From contig NZ_HE610961.1 of the NCBI RefSeq assembly GCF_000285515.1, forward strand, positions 1-45,567: DNA of 45,567 nt, given 5' to 3'. A program made the position numbers and the translations under genes. How positions within the stretch are numbered: the first letter of the stretch is position 1; every line of letters begins with the position of its first letter. This DNA is from Paenibacillus senegalensis JC66. GTDB taxonomy: Bacteria; Bacillota; Bacilli; Paenibacillales; NBRC-103111. The notes below the pieces were generated by a model that was given only the letters and a program-made list of their open reading frames with translations, was not told the origin of the DNA and did no database searches. This document shows, one piece after another, positions 24,270 through 32,010 of this stretch.

Positions 24270-24986
24270 ATGCGAATGACCCGAATCGGAACGGTGTACC
24301 AGCTTTCTTTTTTGCCTCATTTCTTTCCGGTTAATTGCTATCTTGTAGAGGAAAAGAATGCTTTGACCCTGATCGACGCCGCTCTTCCCTATAGCGCTAA
24401 GGGCATTATGCAAGCTGTACAAAGCATTGGCAAACCGCTCACCCATATTGTGCTCACTCACGCGCATGATGATCATGTTGGTGCTTTGGATGCTCTTAAG
24501 AGGAGCCTTCCGCATGTCCCTGTGAGCATTTCTGTCAGGGATTCGCATTTGCTGAGAGGAGACCGCACCTTGCTGGCTAATGAACCGTCATCCCCTATCC
24601 GCGGAGGCGTGCCCAAGAACATCAAAACGCAGCCGGACCAGCTGCTTCAGGAAGGCGACCGCCTCGGTTCTCTGGAGGTCATCTCTACCCCAGGGCATAC
24701 GCCTGGTTCCATAACGCTTATGGATACACGGAACCGCAGCCTAATCGCTGGCGATGCCTTTCAGATCAGAGGCGGAATAGCGGTGAGCGGAGTGCTGAAG
24801 CTGTCGTTTCCTTTTCCCGCATTAGCCACCTGGCATCCAGCGACTGCTTTGAGCAGCGCCAAAAAGCTTAGAGAGCTTCAACCCGCCTTATTGGCCGTCG
24901 GTCACGGCAAAATGCTGGAGCAGCCCAATCCGGCTATCGACCGCGCCATAGCGGAAGCGGAAGACAAAATGCTAGCCCGGGCCTGA
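24270..24986 (+). CDS. Metallo-beta-lactamase-fold hydrolase
   Basis: 238 residues. The metal-binding motif is THAHDDHVGALDAL (HxHxDH), then STPGHTPGSITLMD, AGDAF and VGHGK supply the remaining ligands. This is the glyoxalase-II-like, general MBL hydrolase group acting in the cytoplasm; the substrate is unknown. AGGAGG lies 10 bases before the ATG. A TetR gene follows 140 bases later on the same strand and a palindrome lies at its promoter. Confidence 0.9.
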   Translation: MRMTRIGTVYQLSFLPHFFPVNCYLVEEKNALTLIDAALPYSAKGIMQAVQSIGKPLTHIVLTHAHDDHVGALDALKRSLPHVPVSISVRDSHLLRGDRTLLANEPSSPIRGGVPKNIKTQPDQLLQEGDRLGSLEVISTPGHTPGSITLMDTRNRSLIAGDAFQIRGGIAVSGVLKLSFPFPALATWHPATALSSAKKLRELQPALLAVGHGKMLEQPNPAIDRAIAEAEDKMLARA

Positions 24987-25128
24987 TAGAGGATTGTTTT
25001 AGCCGGGCATGTACTGGGACGCTGGCTTATTTTTCCGCAACTCTGTTCAAATAAGGCTTGCATTCGTTGTGAAGAAAGCCTATCATGATCGGAATTATTA
25101 GAAAAAAACTACCCAGGGGGTCATACAG

Positions 25129-25722
25129 TTGTCTCCACGTGCAGGATTAGATTTAGATGTCATTTTACAAGCAGCCGCCAGACTGATTGATGAGAACGGC
25201 TATGATCAGATTTCGTTAGGTGTAGTAGCCAAGGAGCTGCAGGTCCGCCCTCCTTCTCTCTACAATCATCTGGACGGTTTGAACGGATTAAAGCAAAAGC
25301 TCGCTATTTACGGAGTGAAAAAGCTATATGAAACCATGGTTCAAGCCGCCATAGGCCGCTCGGGCGATGAAGCTGTGCGTGCGCTTGGGGAGGCTTATGT
25401 ACAGTTTGGCAAAGACCGCCCGGGGCTTTATGAAGCTACTTTTCACGCACCGGATAAAAAGGACCCCGAGCTGCAGCAGGCACAAGACGCAGTCGTACAG
25501 CTTGTGGCTAAGGTCTTCGAGGTGTATGGCTTAAAGGACGAGATCGCCATTCATATGATTCGCGGCTTTCGCAGCCTGCTGCATGGGTTCACCTCCATTC
25601 AGCAAATGGGCGGCTTCGGTCTCCCGCTGGATTTGAACGAGAGCCTCACCATGCTGATGGACACGTTTTTGCAGGGTATGCATGCGAAGGCGGGAAAAAG
25701 CAGCTCGAACTTCCCCGACTAA
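25129..25722 (+). CDS. TetR-family regulator (WHG-domain type)
   Basis: 197 residues starting at TTG 25129 with GGGGGT 7 bases upstream. DNA-binding domain LDVILQAAARLIDENGYDQISLGVVAKELQVRPPSLYNHLDGLNGLKQKL. The C-terminal GFRSLLHGFTSIQQMGGFGLP segment is the WHG/TetR_C_13-type ligand domain. It probably represses the upstream MBL hydrolase gene and itself. Confidence 0.92.
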   Translation: MSPRAGLDLDVILQAAARLIDENGYDQISLGVVAKELQVRPPSLYNHLDGLNGLKQKLAIYGVKKLYETMVQAAIGRSGDEAVRALGEAYVQFGKDRPGLYEATFHAPDKKDPELQQAQDAVVQLVAKVFEVYGLKDEIAIHMIRGFRSLLHGFTSIQQMGGFGLPLDLNESLTMLMDTFLQGMHAKAGKSSSNFPD

Positions 25723-25815
25723 AGTCCAGGATCCTTCCATTACTTAAGGATAGAGACTTCGCTGTCTCCACTATGGTAATCTTTATTCAGCCATTATTTC
25801 GGGGAGTTGAGATTT

Positions 25816-26319
25816 ATGAATAGCCGGACAATTTTTGCTTTAGCCTTGGTTGCCTTCGGGGCATTCCTATTTTGGACGAGGGAAGAAACGCTCCATGTGG
25901 GTACCATCTTTGCTTATTTCTGGCCAAGTCTATTTGTTATTCCGTTAGGTCTGTTTTTTCACTGGCTTTACTTTTCAATGCTGCATAGGAGAGCGCCCGG
26001 ACTTTTGATTCCTGGCGGGGTCCTCCTGACAGCAGGGGCCGTTTGCCAGCTGGCGATGCTTACAGACGGCTGGGGTTACTTATGGCCTGGCTTTATTTTG
26101 GCCGCTGCCGTTGGATTGTTTGAATTCTATTGGTTTGGCATACGTAATAAATGGCTGCTCATTCCTATTAACATCCTGGCTGTTTTGTCTCTTGCTTTCT
26201 TCACCGTATTCTCGCTTAGCTCCTTGCTGAACATGCTGCCCTTCGCTCGAATACTGCTGGCGATAGGTCTTGTCGTAGCGGGAGTATACCTCCTTAGCGT
26301 GAAAAGCAAGGAAGTTTAA
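25816..26319 (+). CDS. Four- to five-helix membrane protein, LiaI/LiaF-like membrane region
   Basis: 167 residues; the ATG at 25816 has GGGGAG 9 bases upstream. Hydrophobic segments lie at about 5-22, 31-52, 63-80, 91-107 and 112-160. The pattern of short helices around YFWPSLFVIPLGL and GYLWPGFILAAAVGLFEFYW resembles the membrane part of LiaF-type/DUF5668 proteins. No soluble sensor domain is attached. Function unknown. Confidence 0.65.
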   Translation: MNSRTIFALALVAFGAFLFWTREETLHVGTIFAYFWPSLFVIPLGLFFHWLYFSMLHRRAPGLLIPGGVLLTAGAVCQLAMLTDGWGYLWPGFILAAAVGLFEFYWFGIRNKWLLIPINILAVLSLAFFTVFSLSSLLNMLPFARILLAIGLVVAGVYLLSVKSKEV

Positions 26320-26499
26320 TTCCGTTCAGTGACAACCGCTTTATTTCCTTGAAGTGTGCAGGCTGCTATTCATCGCTGGCCATCTCCAGCAGAAAATAGC
26401 CATGTCTTCTCCAGTTCTGGCACATCTCCTGCATGAAAATAGCCAAGGTTGGAGGGCTCGCGGGGTCACGGGGTTCGCGGGCTGCGTGGGGGTCACGGG

Positions 26500-26583
26500 C
26501 TGCGCAGGGGTCGCGGCTGCGCAGGGGTCGCGGCTGCGCAGGGGTCGCGGCTGCGCAGGGGTCGCGGCTGCGTGGGGTCGCGG
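26500..26583. repeat. 17-bp GC-rich tandem repeat, about five copies
   Basis: CTGCGCAGGGGTCGCGG occurs four times perfectly (26500, 26517, 26534, 26551), with a one-base-shorter fifth copy to 26583 and a diverged one before. The period of 17 is not a multiple of three. It ends 15 bases before the hairpin array and corresponds to a single GGGGGTCGCGGGC at the same place in the second copy of that element. Confidence 0.9.
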
Positions 26584-26598
26584 GGTTGTTGCCTGCGT

Positions 26599-26838
26599 TT
26601 TGTACGAAATGTCGTACAAATTCATGCGGCTGAAGTGCGATTACAGGGGATTTGTATGAAACGTCGTACAAATACAGGGGATTGAAGGGCAATTACCCAA
26701 GATTTGTATGACAAATCGTACAAATGCCGGGGATTGAAGGGCGATTGCCCGAGATTTGTATGACAAATCGTACAAATGCACGGGCTTTAAGCTATTAAGG
26801 AACTGCAGCCAGTGTTTCAGACGAAATTTCGTAGAAAT
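26599..26838 (+). repeat. Hairpin array 1: palindromes with an exact 52-bp period
   Basis: Inverted repeats of about 24 bases of type ATTTGTAYGA-N4-TCGTACAAAT start at 26598, 26650, 26702 and 26754, each exactly 52 bases apart. A degenerate fifth lies at 26815. The 28 bases between them are nearly constant (GGGGATTGAAGGGCGATTGC, then CCGAG) and contain a small GGGC-GATT-GCCC hairpin. A nearly identical array lies inverted at 32964-33214. Homology continues on both sides, with CTCCAGCAGAAAATAGCC on one flank and CAGCCAGTGTTTCAGACGAA on the other. I do not recognise the family. Confidence 0.9.
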
Positions 26839-26963
26839 TTTGCAGCAAGTTATGTGATTAAGGCCGATTACCCCCGATTACCCGAGATTGCTCATCATGC
26901 GGGGAGTATACGCGGGGGTTATTTTCACAGAAAATATCGTTAAAAGAGCAGCAAACACCAAAA

Positions 26964-27001
26964 ACAACTCGGATGCCAATTATATTGGACGCCCGAGTTG
27001 T
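26964..27001. terminator. Bidirectional hairpin terminator
   Basis: ACAACTCGG (26964-26972) and CCGAGTTGT (26993-27001) form a 9-bp stem, extended inward by TGCC/GGAC-like pairs. T-rich sequence follows on both strands (CTTGTTTT and TTTTT). It separates the hairpin array from the YesK-like gene. Confidence 0.65.
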
Positions 27002-27185
27002 CTTGTTTTATCTAGATTAATAGATAATCAGAATGTTTTGAACAAACTACCATAATGCGGCCATCCTTTATTTCGAGTCTTCTTTTACAAAGATCTGCCA
27101 TGACATACAATAAAGCAAGATCGTTTTCAGCGCCTTGTATGTCAATATACTATAATTACTATAAAACGTGGAGGTGATGAAAGCA

Positions 27186-27467
27186 TTGACAGATATCATA
27201 TTAATCTCCATAGCCGTACTTATCTTATTGCTGGTCCTCTCTTACACAATATATAAAAAATTTCCGCATAAGAAACCGATAATGTATATACCCTCGATCT
27301 TTGGTTTTATTGCAAGTCTCCTACTATTCGTCATAAGCTTAATCATTGGAAAGTTTGAAGGTATGGGGTTAGGGGTCATCAGTATAGGTGCAGCATTAGC
27401 CAGCCTGCTCGCCCTCATGGTGGCTGCCGTTTTGGACTACTTTTCTAAAGAAAGCAAGGGACGATAA
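27186..27467 (+). CDS. YesK-like small membrane protein
   Basis: About 93 residues and three helices: ILISIAVLILLLVLSYTIY, YIPSIFGFIASLLLFVISLIIG, and GLGVISIGAALASLLALMVAAVLDYF. The middle and last segments with KFEGMGLGVISIG resemble the YesK family of Bacillus. A near-perfect ribosome site GGAGGTGATG precedes a TTG at 27186. An ATG at 27177 is inside that site; the frame opens at 27168. Function unknown. Confidence 0.65.
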   Translation: MTDIILISIAVLILLLVLSYTIYKKFPHKKPIMYIPSIFGFIASLLLFVISLIIGKFEGMGLGVISIGAALASLLALMVAAVLDYFSKESKGR

Positions 27468-27604
27468 ATTATCCCTTGCAGGTTGATTTAGCATGCACCC
27501 GGCCCAAACAATAGACATTTTAATATTAGTCAGACGCTTTCAACATCGGGAATGTTCTATTTATTTTAGGCTCTTTTCGTAAATATTTTTGCTAATAGGA
27601 GGGG

Positions 27605-28081
27605 TTATCGAACTACCCCTCCGTTGTATTGCAACTCATATACCTTTTGACCGTCTATAAGAATGATTTCCTTCCCATAAAAGCAGTCAAGAGTACCTTC
27701 GTATTCATTTTTAAGAATGTAATTGTCCGATTCAAAATGGTTTGGACCACGATATATCGACTTTGTATCGACCAACTTTAACGCTTGTCGAAGGAAACCA
27801 TAAATCGGACCAGTGATATCCCAATTTGCGTTCGGGATAATGACACCTCCTGAATAGACCATTGACCAAATTGGACGATTCTCGAACTCAACCGTTTCTT
27901 GTCCAATAAAGAAAGCCGAACCAAAGTAAATATCCCGATAAAAGTAATCACCACTGCGGTATTCCAGTTGTTTTGAACCGTTTAATAAAGGTTGAACCGA
28001 TGCATCATCACCCTGGGATGCATAAGTGCTTCTTTTTGCTTCTACAAGGAAGTTGATAAGATGTTCGTGATTAATAGACAT
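27605..28081 (-). CDS. DUF5680-domain protein
   Basis: 158 residues. LINFLVEAKRSTYASQGDDASVQPLLNGSKQLEYRSGDYFYRDIYFGSAFFIGQETV, then PIWSMVYSGGV and a closing FYGKEIILIDGQKVYELQYNGGVV are the conserved DUF5680 features, found alone or behind XRE domains. Function unknown. ATG at 28081 with GGAGGG upstream. The gene starts just after a transposase remnant on the same strand. Confidence 0.85.
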   Translation of the reverse strand: MSINHEHLINFLVEAKRSTYASQGDDASVQPLLNGSKQLEYRSGDYFYRDIYFGSAFFIGQETVEFENRPIWSMVYSGGVIIPNANWDITGPIYGFLRQALKLVDTKSIYRGPNHFESDNYILKNEYEGTLDCFYGKEIILIDGQKVYELQYNGGVVR

Positions 28082-28094
28082 ATAAAACCCTCCA

Positions 28095-28297
28095 TTACGA
28101 TGCACTTCTAATAACTTGGACAGAAGTGAAATTTGCTTTCTTGCAAGCATCTAAAACCATATTCCGCTTACAAAGTTGCTTTTCAAGGTTCTTTTGCAAT
28201 TCCAGGAAACGGAACCACATTAAGTAGTTGTCCATGTACTTTGTAGCAACTCCATTGAACCGCTCCATCCACTTTTTTAAACGTAGCCGTTTTGTTC
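28095..28297 (-). pseudogene. C-terminal remnant of a transposase (IS1595/ISXO2-like)
   Basis: The minus-strand frame KRLRLKKWMERFNGVATKYM, then DNYLMWFRFLELQKNLEKQL to ACKKANFTSVQVIRSAS and stop at 28095 matches the end of ISXO2-like DDE transposases, where RFNGVATKYLxNYLxW is conserved. The catalytic domain is missing; the frame begins after a TGA near 28297. Confidence 0.65.
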
Positions 28298-28543
28298 ATG
28301 ATGTTTTTTTCAGCGATCACTTGGGGAAATAAACAGGAGAAAGACGGTATTTTGGTGGAAGAAGAGCTTGGACAGCGGATTACGGAGAAAAGCTCAAAGA
28401 TCAGCTACTTCATTCTATTGGCAGCTGTGGGCGCAGACCAATGGGTCAACGGCACGGTTAATGTATTTTTGTTAGCCGCGCTTGCTTTGGGGATGGTTAC
28501 CCTGCCTCTGGTGGAATTCCTGGTAGCCCGAAAATATCAATAA
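28292..28543 (+). CDS. Short membrane protein fragment
   Basis: 83 residues: a polar stretch (KQEKDGILVEEELGQRITEKSSKISYF) between partial hydrophobic ends, then two helices (ILLAAVGADQWVNG, NVFLLAALALGMVTLPLVEFLVA). There is no convincing ribosome site, and the start abuts the transposase scrap. It reads like the rear two-thirds of a small membrane protein whose first helix was cut off by an insertion. Confidence 0.4.
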   Translation: MFMMFFSAITWGNKQEKDGILVEEELGQRITEKSSKISYFILLAAVGADQWVNGTVNVFLLAALALGMVTLPLVEFLVARKYQ

Positions 28544-28572
28544 AACGCCACGTAAAAAAGGATCCCGAGCTC

Positions 28573-28613
28573 GGTTGCAGTTGGTGCAGTCGGTGCAATT
28601 GGTGCAGTTGGTA
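28573..28613. repeat. 9-bp tandem repeat TTGGTGCAG
   Basis: About four imperfect copies of TTGGTGCAG (GTTGCAG, TTGGTGCAG, TCGGTGCAA, TTGGTGCAG) lie just behind the fragment gene. Confidence 0.6.
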
Positions 28614-28622
28614 TCTGCTTCG

Positions 28623-28713
28623 AACTCTAACGCTCGCCACTGTCCTTATTTTGCTGCAAACTGCGGTTTTCCGGCCTTTTTGTCACAAATAAGAGCGAGG
28701 GTGAGCGTTAGCG
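28623..28713. repeat. Inverted pair of a dispersed repeat
   Basis: A segment of type AAATAAGGACARTGGCGAGCGTTAG lies on the minus strand at 28652-28623, and a related plus-strand copy lies at 28685-28713, so the pair can fold. Another copy occurs at 16581-16611 and a partial one at 42365-42381. Confidence 0.65.
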
Positions 28714-28942
28714 CAGATCATCGTGCAGATCGATACAAGCTGGACACCTGCCATGGATATCGACCATAAATCGCGCCCCTCCCTGCATTTGCTACGGCCC
28801 CGTATTGGTGACGAGCTCCACTCTGTAGCACCGTCTCTGCACCATACGACGCAATCACCGGCTGCACTAGCTCACCCTCCCTGCATTTGCTAAGACTCCC
28901 GCATTTCTAAGCTGCCGCTGCTCAGCATCACAACAGGACCAC
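28714..28942. other. Intergenic, no gene seen
   Basis: Contains two copies of CCTCCCTGCATTTGCTA about 105 bases apart and no credible open frame. It leads into the duplicated gene end described next. Confidence 0.4.
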
Positions 28943-29058
28943 GTCATGATTCACAGCTCAATCAGAGATCCTCTCAATCAGAGACGCTATTTGTCAAGCT
29001 TCACAGCTAATCCAAAAATACTATTGTCATGATTCACAGCTCATCCAGAGATACTATT
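28943..29058. repeat. Three degenerate copies of a gene's 3' end
   Basis: The last codons and stop of the YcdB-like gene (minus strand, ATCTCTGGATGAGCTGTGAA and then TCATGAC) recur twice downstream, near 28993-29023 and 28943-28969, with increasing divergence. The pattern points to slippage or duplication at the gene's end. Confidence 0.65.
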
Positions 29059-30317
29059 TCGCCGCTTATGGCATCGACGCCGTAATTACAATCGAATTTG
29101 CCGCATAAGCGATAACGGTCCAGCTGTGCATCGTACACATAATAAGGGGTCAGCTCGAAGTAGGATTGCAGCTTGGCATAAGCCTGCTCTGCGGAGATCT
29201 TTATTTCTCCCGGCTCCTCTAACGACTCGAACATAACGAGCAAAGCTTGATTATCAATCACGTTATGCACCTGAAGGGTGTCCGCATCCACCAGCACGAT
29301 AAGCTTTCTCTGAAACAAACGCGTGCTCTGTCTGGACGCTCTTAGTGTGGCGTGAATGCAGCCCTTTTCGCGGTGCAGTTTTTTCAGTGTCCACTCGCCC
29401 TTGTCCTCCGGCTTCTCCTGGGCCAGGTATTGTCTTACGGCAGACACACAAGCCTCCTGCTCTTCCTCCGTAATCGGCAGGGTATCGGGGGACGGTTCAT
29501 TGGCGAATGCCTGTTCTGCGGCAATGTCCTCCAGCCAGCGGATCTCTTTTTCTTCGAAGACCGATGACGCATGTTCTTCAGACTTCTCCCAATCCATCAC
29601 TCTATTCATGGGCAGCGAAGACTTGGTACTTGCCGTAAATTCGATAGGGAGAACGGACCTCCTGTCATTCGTCACAAAAGCCTCTTCTACTGCGAAAACG
29701 GGTACCCAGCGATTTTGTTCCTGGGAAGGAAAGCTCACCAGCTTCAGTTGTTCTTTGGCCTGTGGCTCCACCTTGTTCAGGGAGAGGGAATACACCTCTT
29801 GCTCCACCCGCTCGGCAGAAGGGAATTGACCGTACACGGTAAAGGCAGTAAGCTGTCCTTGCGGGTTCCATGTGACCTCAATATACCCGGGCGGAGACAC
29901 GGCCACACCTTCGAAGCACTCCGCAAATTGAAGCTTTCCCTCCTCTTCCCTGCTAAGCAGAAATTGCTTGCCGTAGGTCAGACCGGTTTCCGCCTCCACC
30001 CATTGGATAATTTCCTGCGGATTCCGGTTAGGAAAGGAAACGCCATTATGAGCAAAAGTGGTCCCCATAACGAAGATTGCGCTTTTTACTTTAAGCCGGT
30101 TAACTTCGATTTCAATTACCGCCGTGCCTTCTGGATTGATGTCCTCTTCTGCTTGTCCGGCAGCGGATTCATTAGGGAACCACTCCATGCTGAAAATGTA
30201 CATCGTTTCGTTAGCAGGAGTTACCTCCCTATCGAACCTATGTCTTTTTAAATAATAGTTGTCCAGTCCAAATTTCTCTTTGGCAAAATCTATTAAATGC
30301 CGGGTCTTTGTATGCAT
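29034..30317 (-). CDS. YcdB/YcdC-like (DUF4901) protein
   Basis: 427 residues. Segments such as KFGLDNYYLKRHRFDREVT, YIEVTWNPQGQLTAFTVYGQFPS, AYAKLQSYFELTPYYVYD and YRLCGKFDCNYGVDAISGEIVSLDEL are typical of the YcdB/YcdC domain, a PepSY-like repeat protein of Firmicutes. Unlike many relatives it shows no signal peptide, so it appears cytoplasmic. ATG at 30317 with GAGGTGATT upstream. Function unknown. Confidence 0.75.
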   Translation of the reverse strand: MHTKTRHLIDFAKEKFGLDNYYLKRHRFDREVTPANETMYIFSMEWFPNESAAGQAEEDINPEGTAVIEIEVNRLKVKSAIFVMGTTFAHNGVSFPNRNPQEIIQWVEAETGLTYGKQFLLSREEEGKLQFAECFEGVAVSPPGYIEVTWNPQGQLTAFTVYGQFPSAERVEQEVYSLSLNKVEPQAKEQLKLVSFPSQEQNRWVPVFAVEEAFVTNDRRSVLPIEFTASTKSSLPMNRVMDWEKSEEHASSVFEEKEIRWLEDIAAEQAFANEPSPDTLPITEEEQEACVSAVRQYLAQEKPEDKGEWTLKKLHREKGCIHATLRASRQSTRLFQRKLIVLVDADTLQVHNVIDNQALLVMFESLEEPGEIKISAEQAYAKLQSYFELTPYYVYDAQLDRYRLCGKFDCNYGVDAISGEIVSLDEL

Positions 30318-30381
30318 CAGCAATCACCTCGTCGCGACTGTAGCTAGCTTTGGTACAATCTCACCTCTACTACAATCTTAC

Positions 30382-30461
30382 CTCTGGTTCGGCCTTAACT
30401 CTGTTACGACCTTATTTCTGGTACCTTAGCTCTGGTTCGACCTTAACTCTGTTACGACCTT
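30382..30461. repeat. 32-bp direct repeat upstream of the sirtuin gene
   Basis: The unit CTCTGGTTCGRCCTTAACTC with TGTTACGACCTT occurs at 30382-30413 and 30430-30461 with one mismatch. It lies between the divergent YcdB-like and sirtuin genes, where promoters are expected. Confidence 0.8.
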
Positions 30462-30538
30462 TAGGGCAAAAAAGTTTCAGGGGTGCATCCCGTCCGGAAA
30501 ACTACTCTCAACCCACCAACAAAAGGAGAAGATCGCCG

Positions 30539-31288
30539 ATGATGACCAAATGGTTGAAGGAATCGAAACATACTGTTGTCTTTACCGGGGCTGGAATGAG
30601 CACCGAAAGCGGAGTGCCGGATTTCCGCTCCGCTCAAGGATTATGGCAGGGCAAAGACCCGCAGCAGCTGGCCAGTACAGAAGCTATGAGACACAACCCG
30701 CAGCAGTTCGTCGAGTTTTACCGTATGCGGATTAAGGGGCTGCAAGCTGTAACTCCTCACAAGGGTTATGAATGCTTAAGCATGTGGGCCAAGCATTTGC
30801 AGCTAAAGTCAATCATTACGCAAAACACCGACGGGCTCCATGAGCAGGCCGGCAACCCCAATGTGATCCCGCTGCACGGAACCATCCGGCAGCTGCACTG
30901 CCAGGACTGCGGGCTGACCTATTCAACGGACCGTTACCTGGGCAGCGATGCTTACCGGGCGGATCGTCACTTTGCCAGCGATGTCTATTGTGCGTGCGGC
31001 GGCTTCATTCGCCCATCCGTTGTGCTATTTGGCGAACCTCTTGACCCCAGGCCATTCGAATTGGCGGCGAAACAGGCTCTGCAGGCCGACCTGTTTATCG
31101 TGCTCGGCTCTTCCCTGGTTGTCTCTCCTGCCAACAGCTTTCCTGCAGCCGCCAAAGAACACGGTGCCACCTTGGTCATAATCAACCGTGACCCTACTCC
31201 CCTGGATCATCTGGCCGATGAAGTGATCCAGGACCGGAACCTTGGCGATGTACTGCAAAGCATAACCGATGAGCTGGCGCTTGCATAA
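30539..31288 (+). CDS. Sir2-family NAD-dependent protein deacylase
   Basis: 249 residues; ATG at 30539 after AAGGAGA. NAD-binding GAGMSTESGVPDFRS, catalytic region TQNTDGLHEQAGN and LHGT (catalytic histidine), zinc ligands in CQDC and CACGG, then FIRPSVVLFGE and LGSSLVVSPANSFP. All sirtuin residues are present, so an active NAD-dependent lysine deacylase is expected. It stands alone, not fused to SIR2-type defence partners, and looks like the housekeeping CobB/SrtN type. Confidence 0.94.
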   Translation: MMTKWLKESKHTVVFTGAGMSTESGVPDFRSAQGLWQGKDPQQLASTEAMRHNPQQFVEFYRMRIKGLQAVTPHKGYECLSMWAKHLQLKSIITQNTDGLHEQAGNPNVIPLHGTIRQLHCQDCGLTYSTDRYLGSDAYRADRHFASDVYCACGGFIRPSVVLFGEPLDPRPFELAAKQALQADLFIVLGSSLVVSPANSFPAAAKEHGATLVIINRDPTPLDHLADEVIQDRNLGDVLQSITDELALA

Positions 31289-31303
31289 CCCCGCTTGCCT
31301 AAG

Positions 31304-31765
31304 CTAAAGCGGCTTTACTGGCACGCATATTTCACAAAGATGGCTGTTGATCATCTCCTCAGAGTATCTTTCCAGAATCGGACGATCATCGATCTGATAT
31401 CGTTTCTTTTGCAGCTCGGAAAAAATGCCCGGCCACGCATTCTGAATGTCCTCTGCCGTATGGTTGATTTGGAACACGGCATATGTTCCGCCTGACAGTT
31501 CACCTTCATTAATCGAATCATCTGTGGCGATCAGGTAATCCTTGGGGATGACGACACAGGCATCGTATCTGCATTGTTCGGGAGGGGTAGTCTCCGGATT
31601 ATCCTGAGGAATACCAAGTATTACTGACGATTGGGCCAGCAGCTTTTTGTCGCGGGCCCATCGCTTCAGCTTCTCCATCGCTTGGGTATTGGCAGGACCA
31701 TAAGGTCCTGTCTGCCGCACATAAGCAATCCGGTAGTTGGGGATCGTTTCCACTTCACTTTTCAT
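31304..31765 (-). CDS. GyrI-like / AraC effector-binding-domain protein
   Basis: 153 residues forming one GyrI-like small-molecule-binding domain: VETIPNYRIAYVRQTGPYGPANTQAMEKLKRWA at the start, CRYDACVVIP in the middle, GELSGGTYAVFQINHTAEDIQNAWPGIFSELQ and RPILERYSEE at the end. Such stand-alone domains bind cationic or amphipathic drugs or protect gyrase. GGAGAA precedes the ATG. It is convergent with the sirtuin gene. Confidence 0.88.
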   Translation of the reverse strand: MKSEVETIPNYRIAYVRQTGPYGPANTQAMEKLKRWARDKKLLAQSSVILGIPQDNPETTPPEQCRYDACVVIPKDYLIATDDSINEGELSGGTYAVFQINHTAEDIQNAWPGIFSELQKKRYQIDDRPILERYSEEMINSHLCEICVPVKPL

Positions 31766-32010
31766 AGAGCTTCTTCTCCTTTTTCCCGAAAGCAGCCGCT
31801 TTTTCGCCGCTCTCCCAGGTAATCTAGGAACATCCAGTTCACTTCGAATCCTAACATGTTATAAAAAAAAATTTGCATAATTCTTTTTTTGGTCGCCCCG
31901 TGGACGTTAAGCCTGTAGACGTTAGCCGCTAGCTTTTCGGCCATTTTTTGGCTTGGCCTATTCATTTTGATCGCCTGCGGAATATCCATATAGTGAAGTC
32001 TGAAAGGGTG

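Noticed and set aside
26341-26692. Alanine/arginine/proline-rich open frames in several registers
   Set aside because: Produced by the 17-bp GC-rich repeat, which is open in many frames; no ribosome site and the period is not a multiple of three.
30539-31288. Sir2 gene as part of a SIR2-type anti-phage system
   Set aside because: The protein is a lone 249-residue sirtuin with the zinc-binding cysteines of housekeeping deacylases, without a partner such as a pAgo, HerA or SLOG protein.
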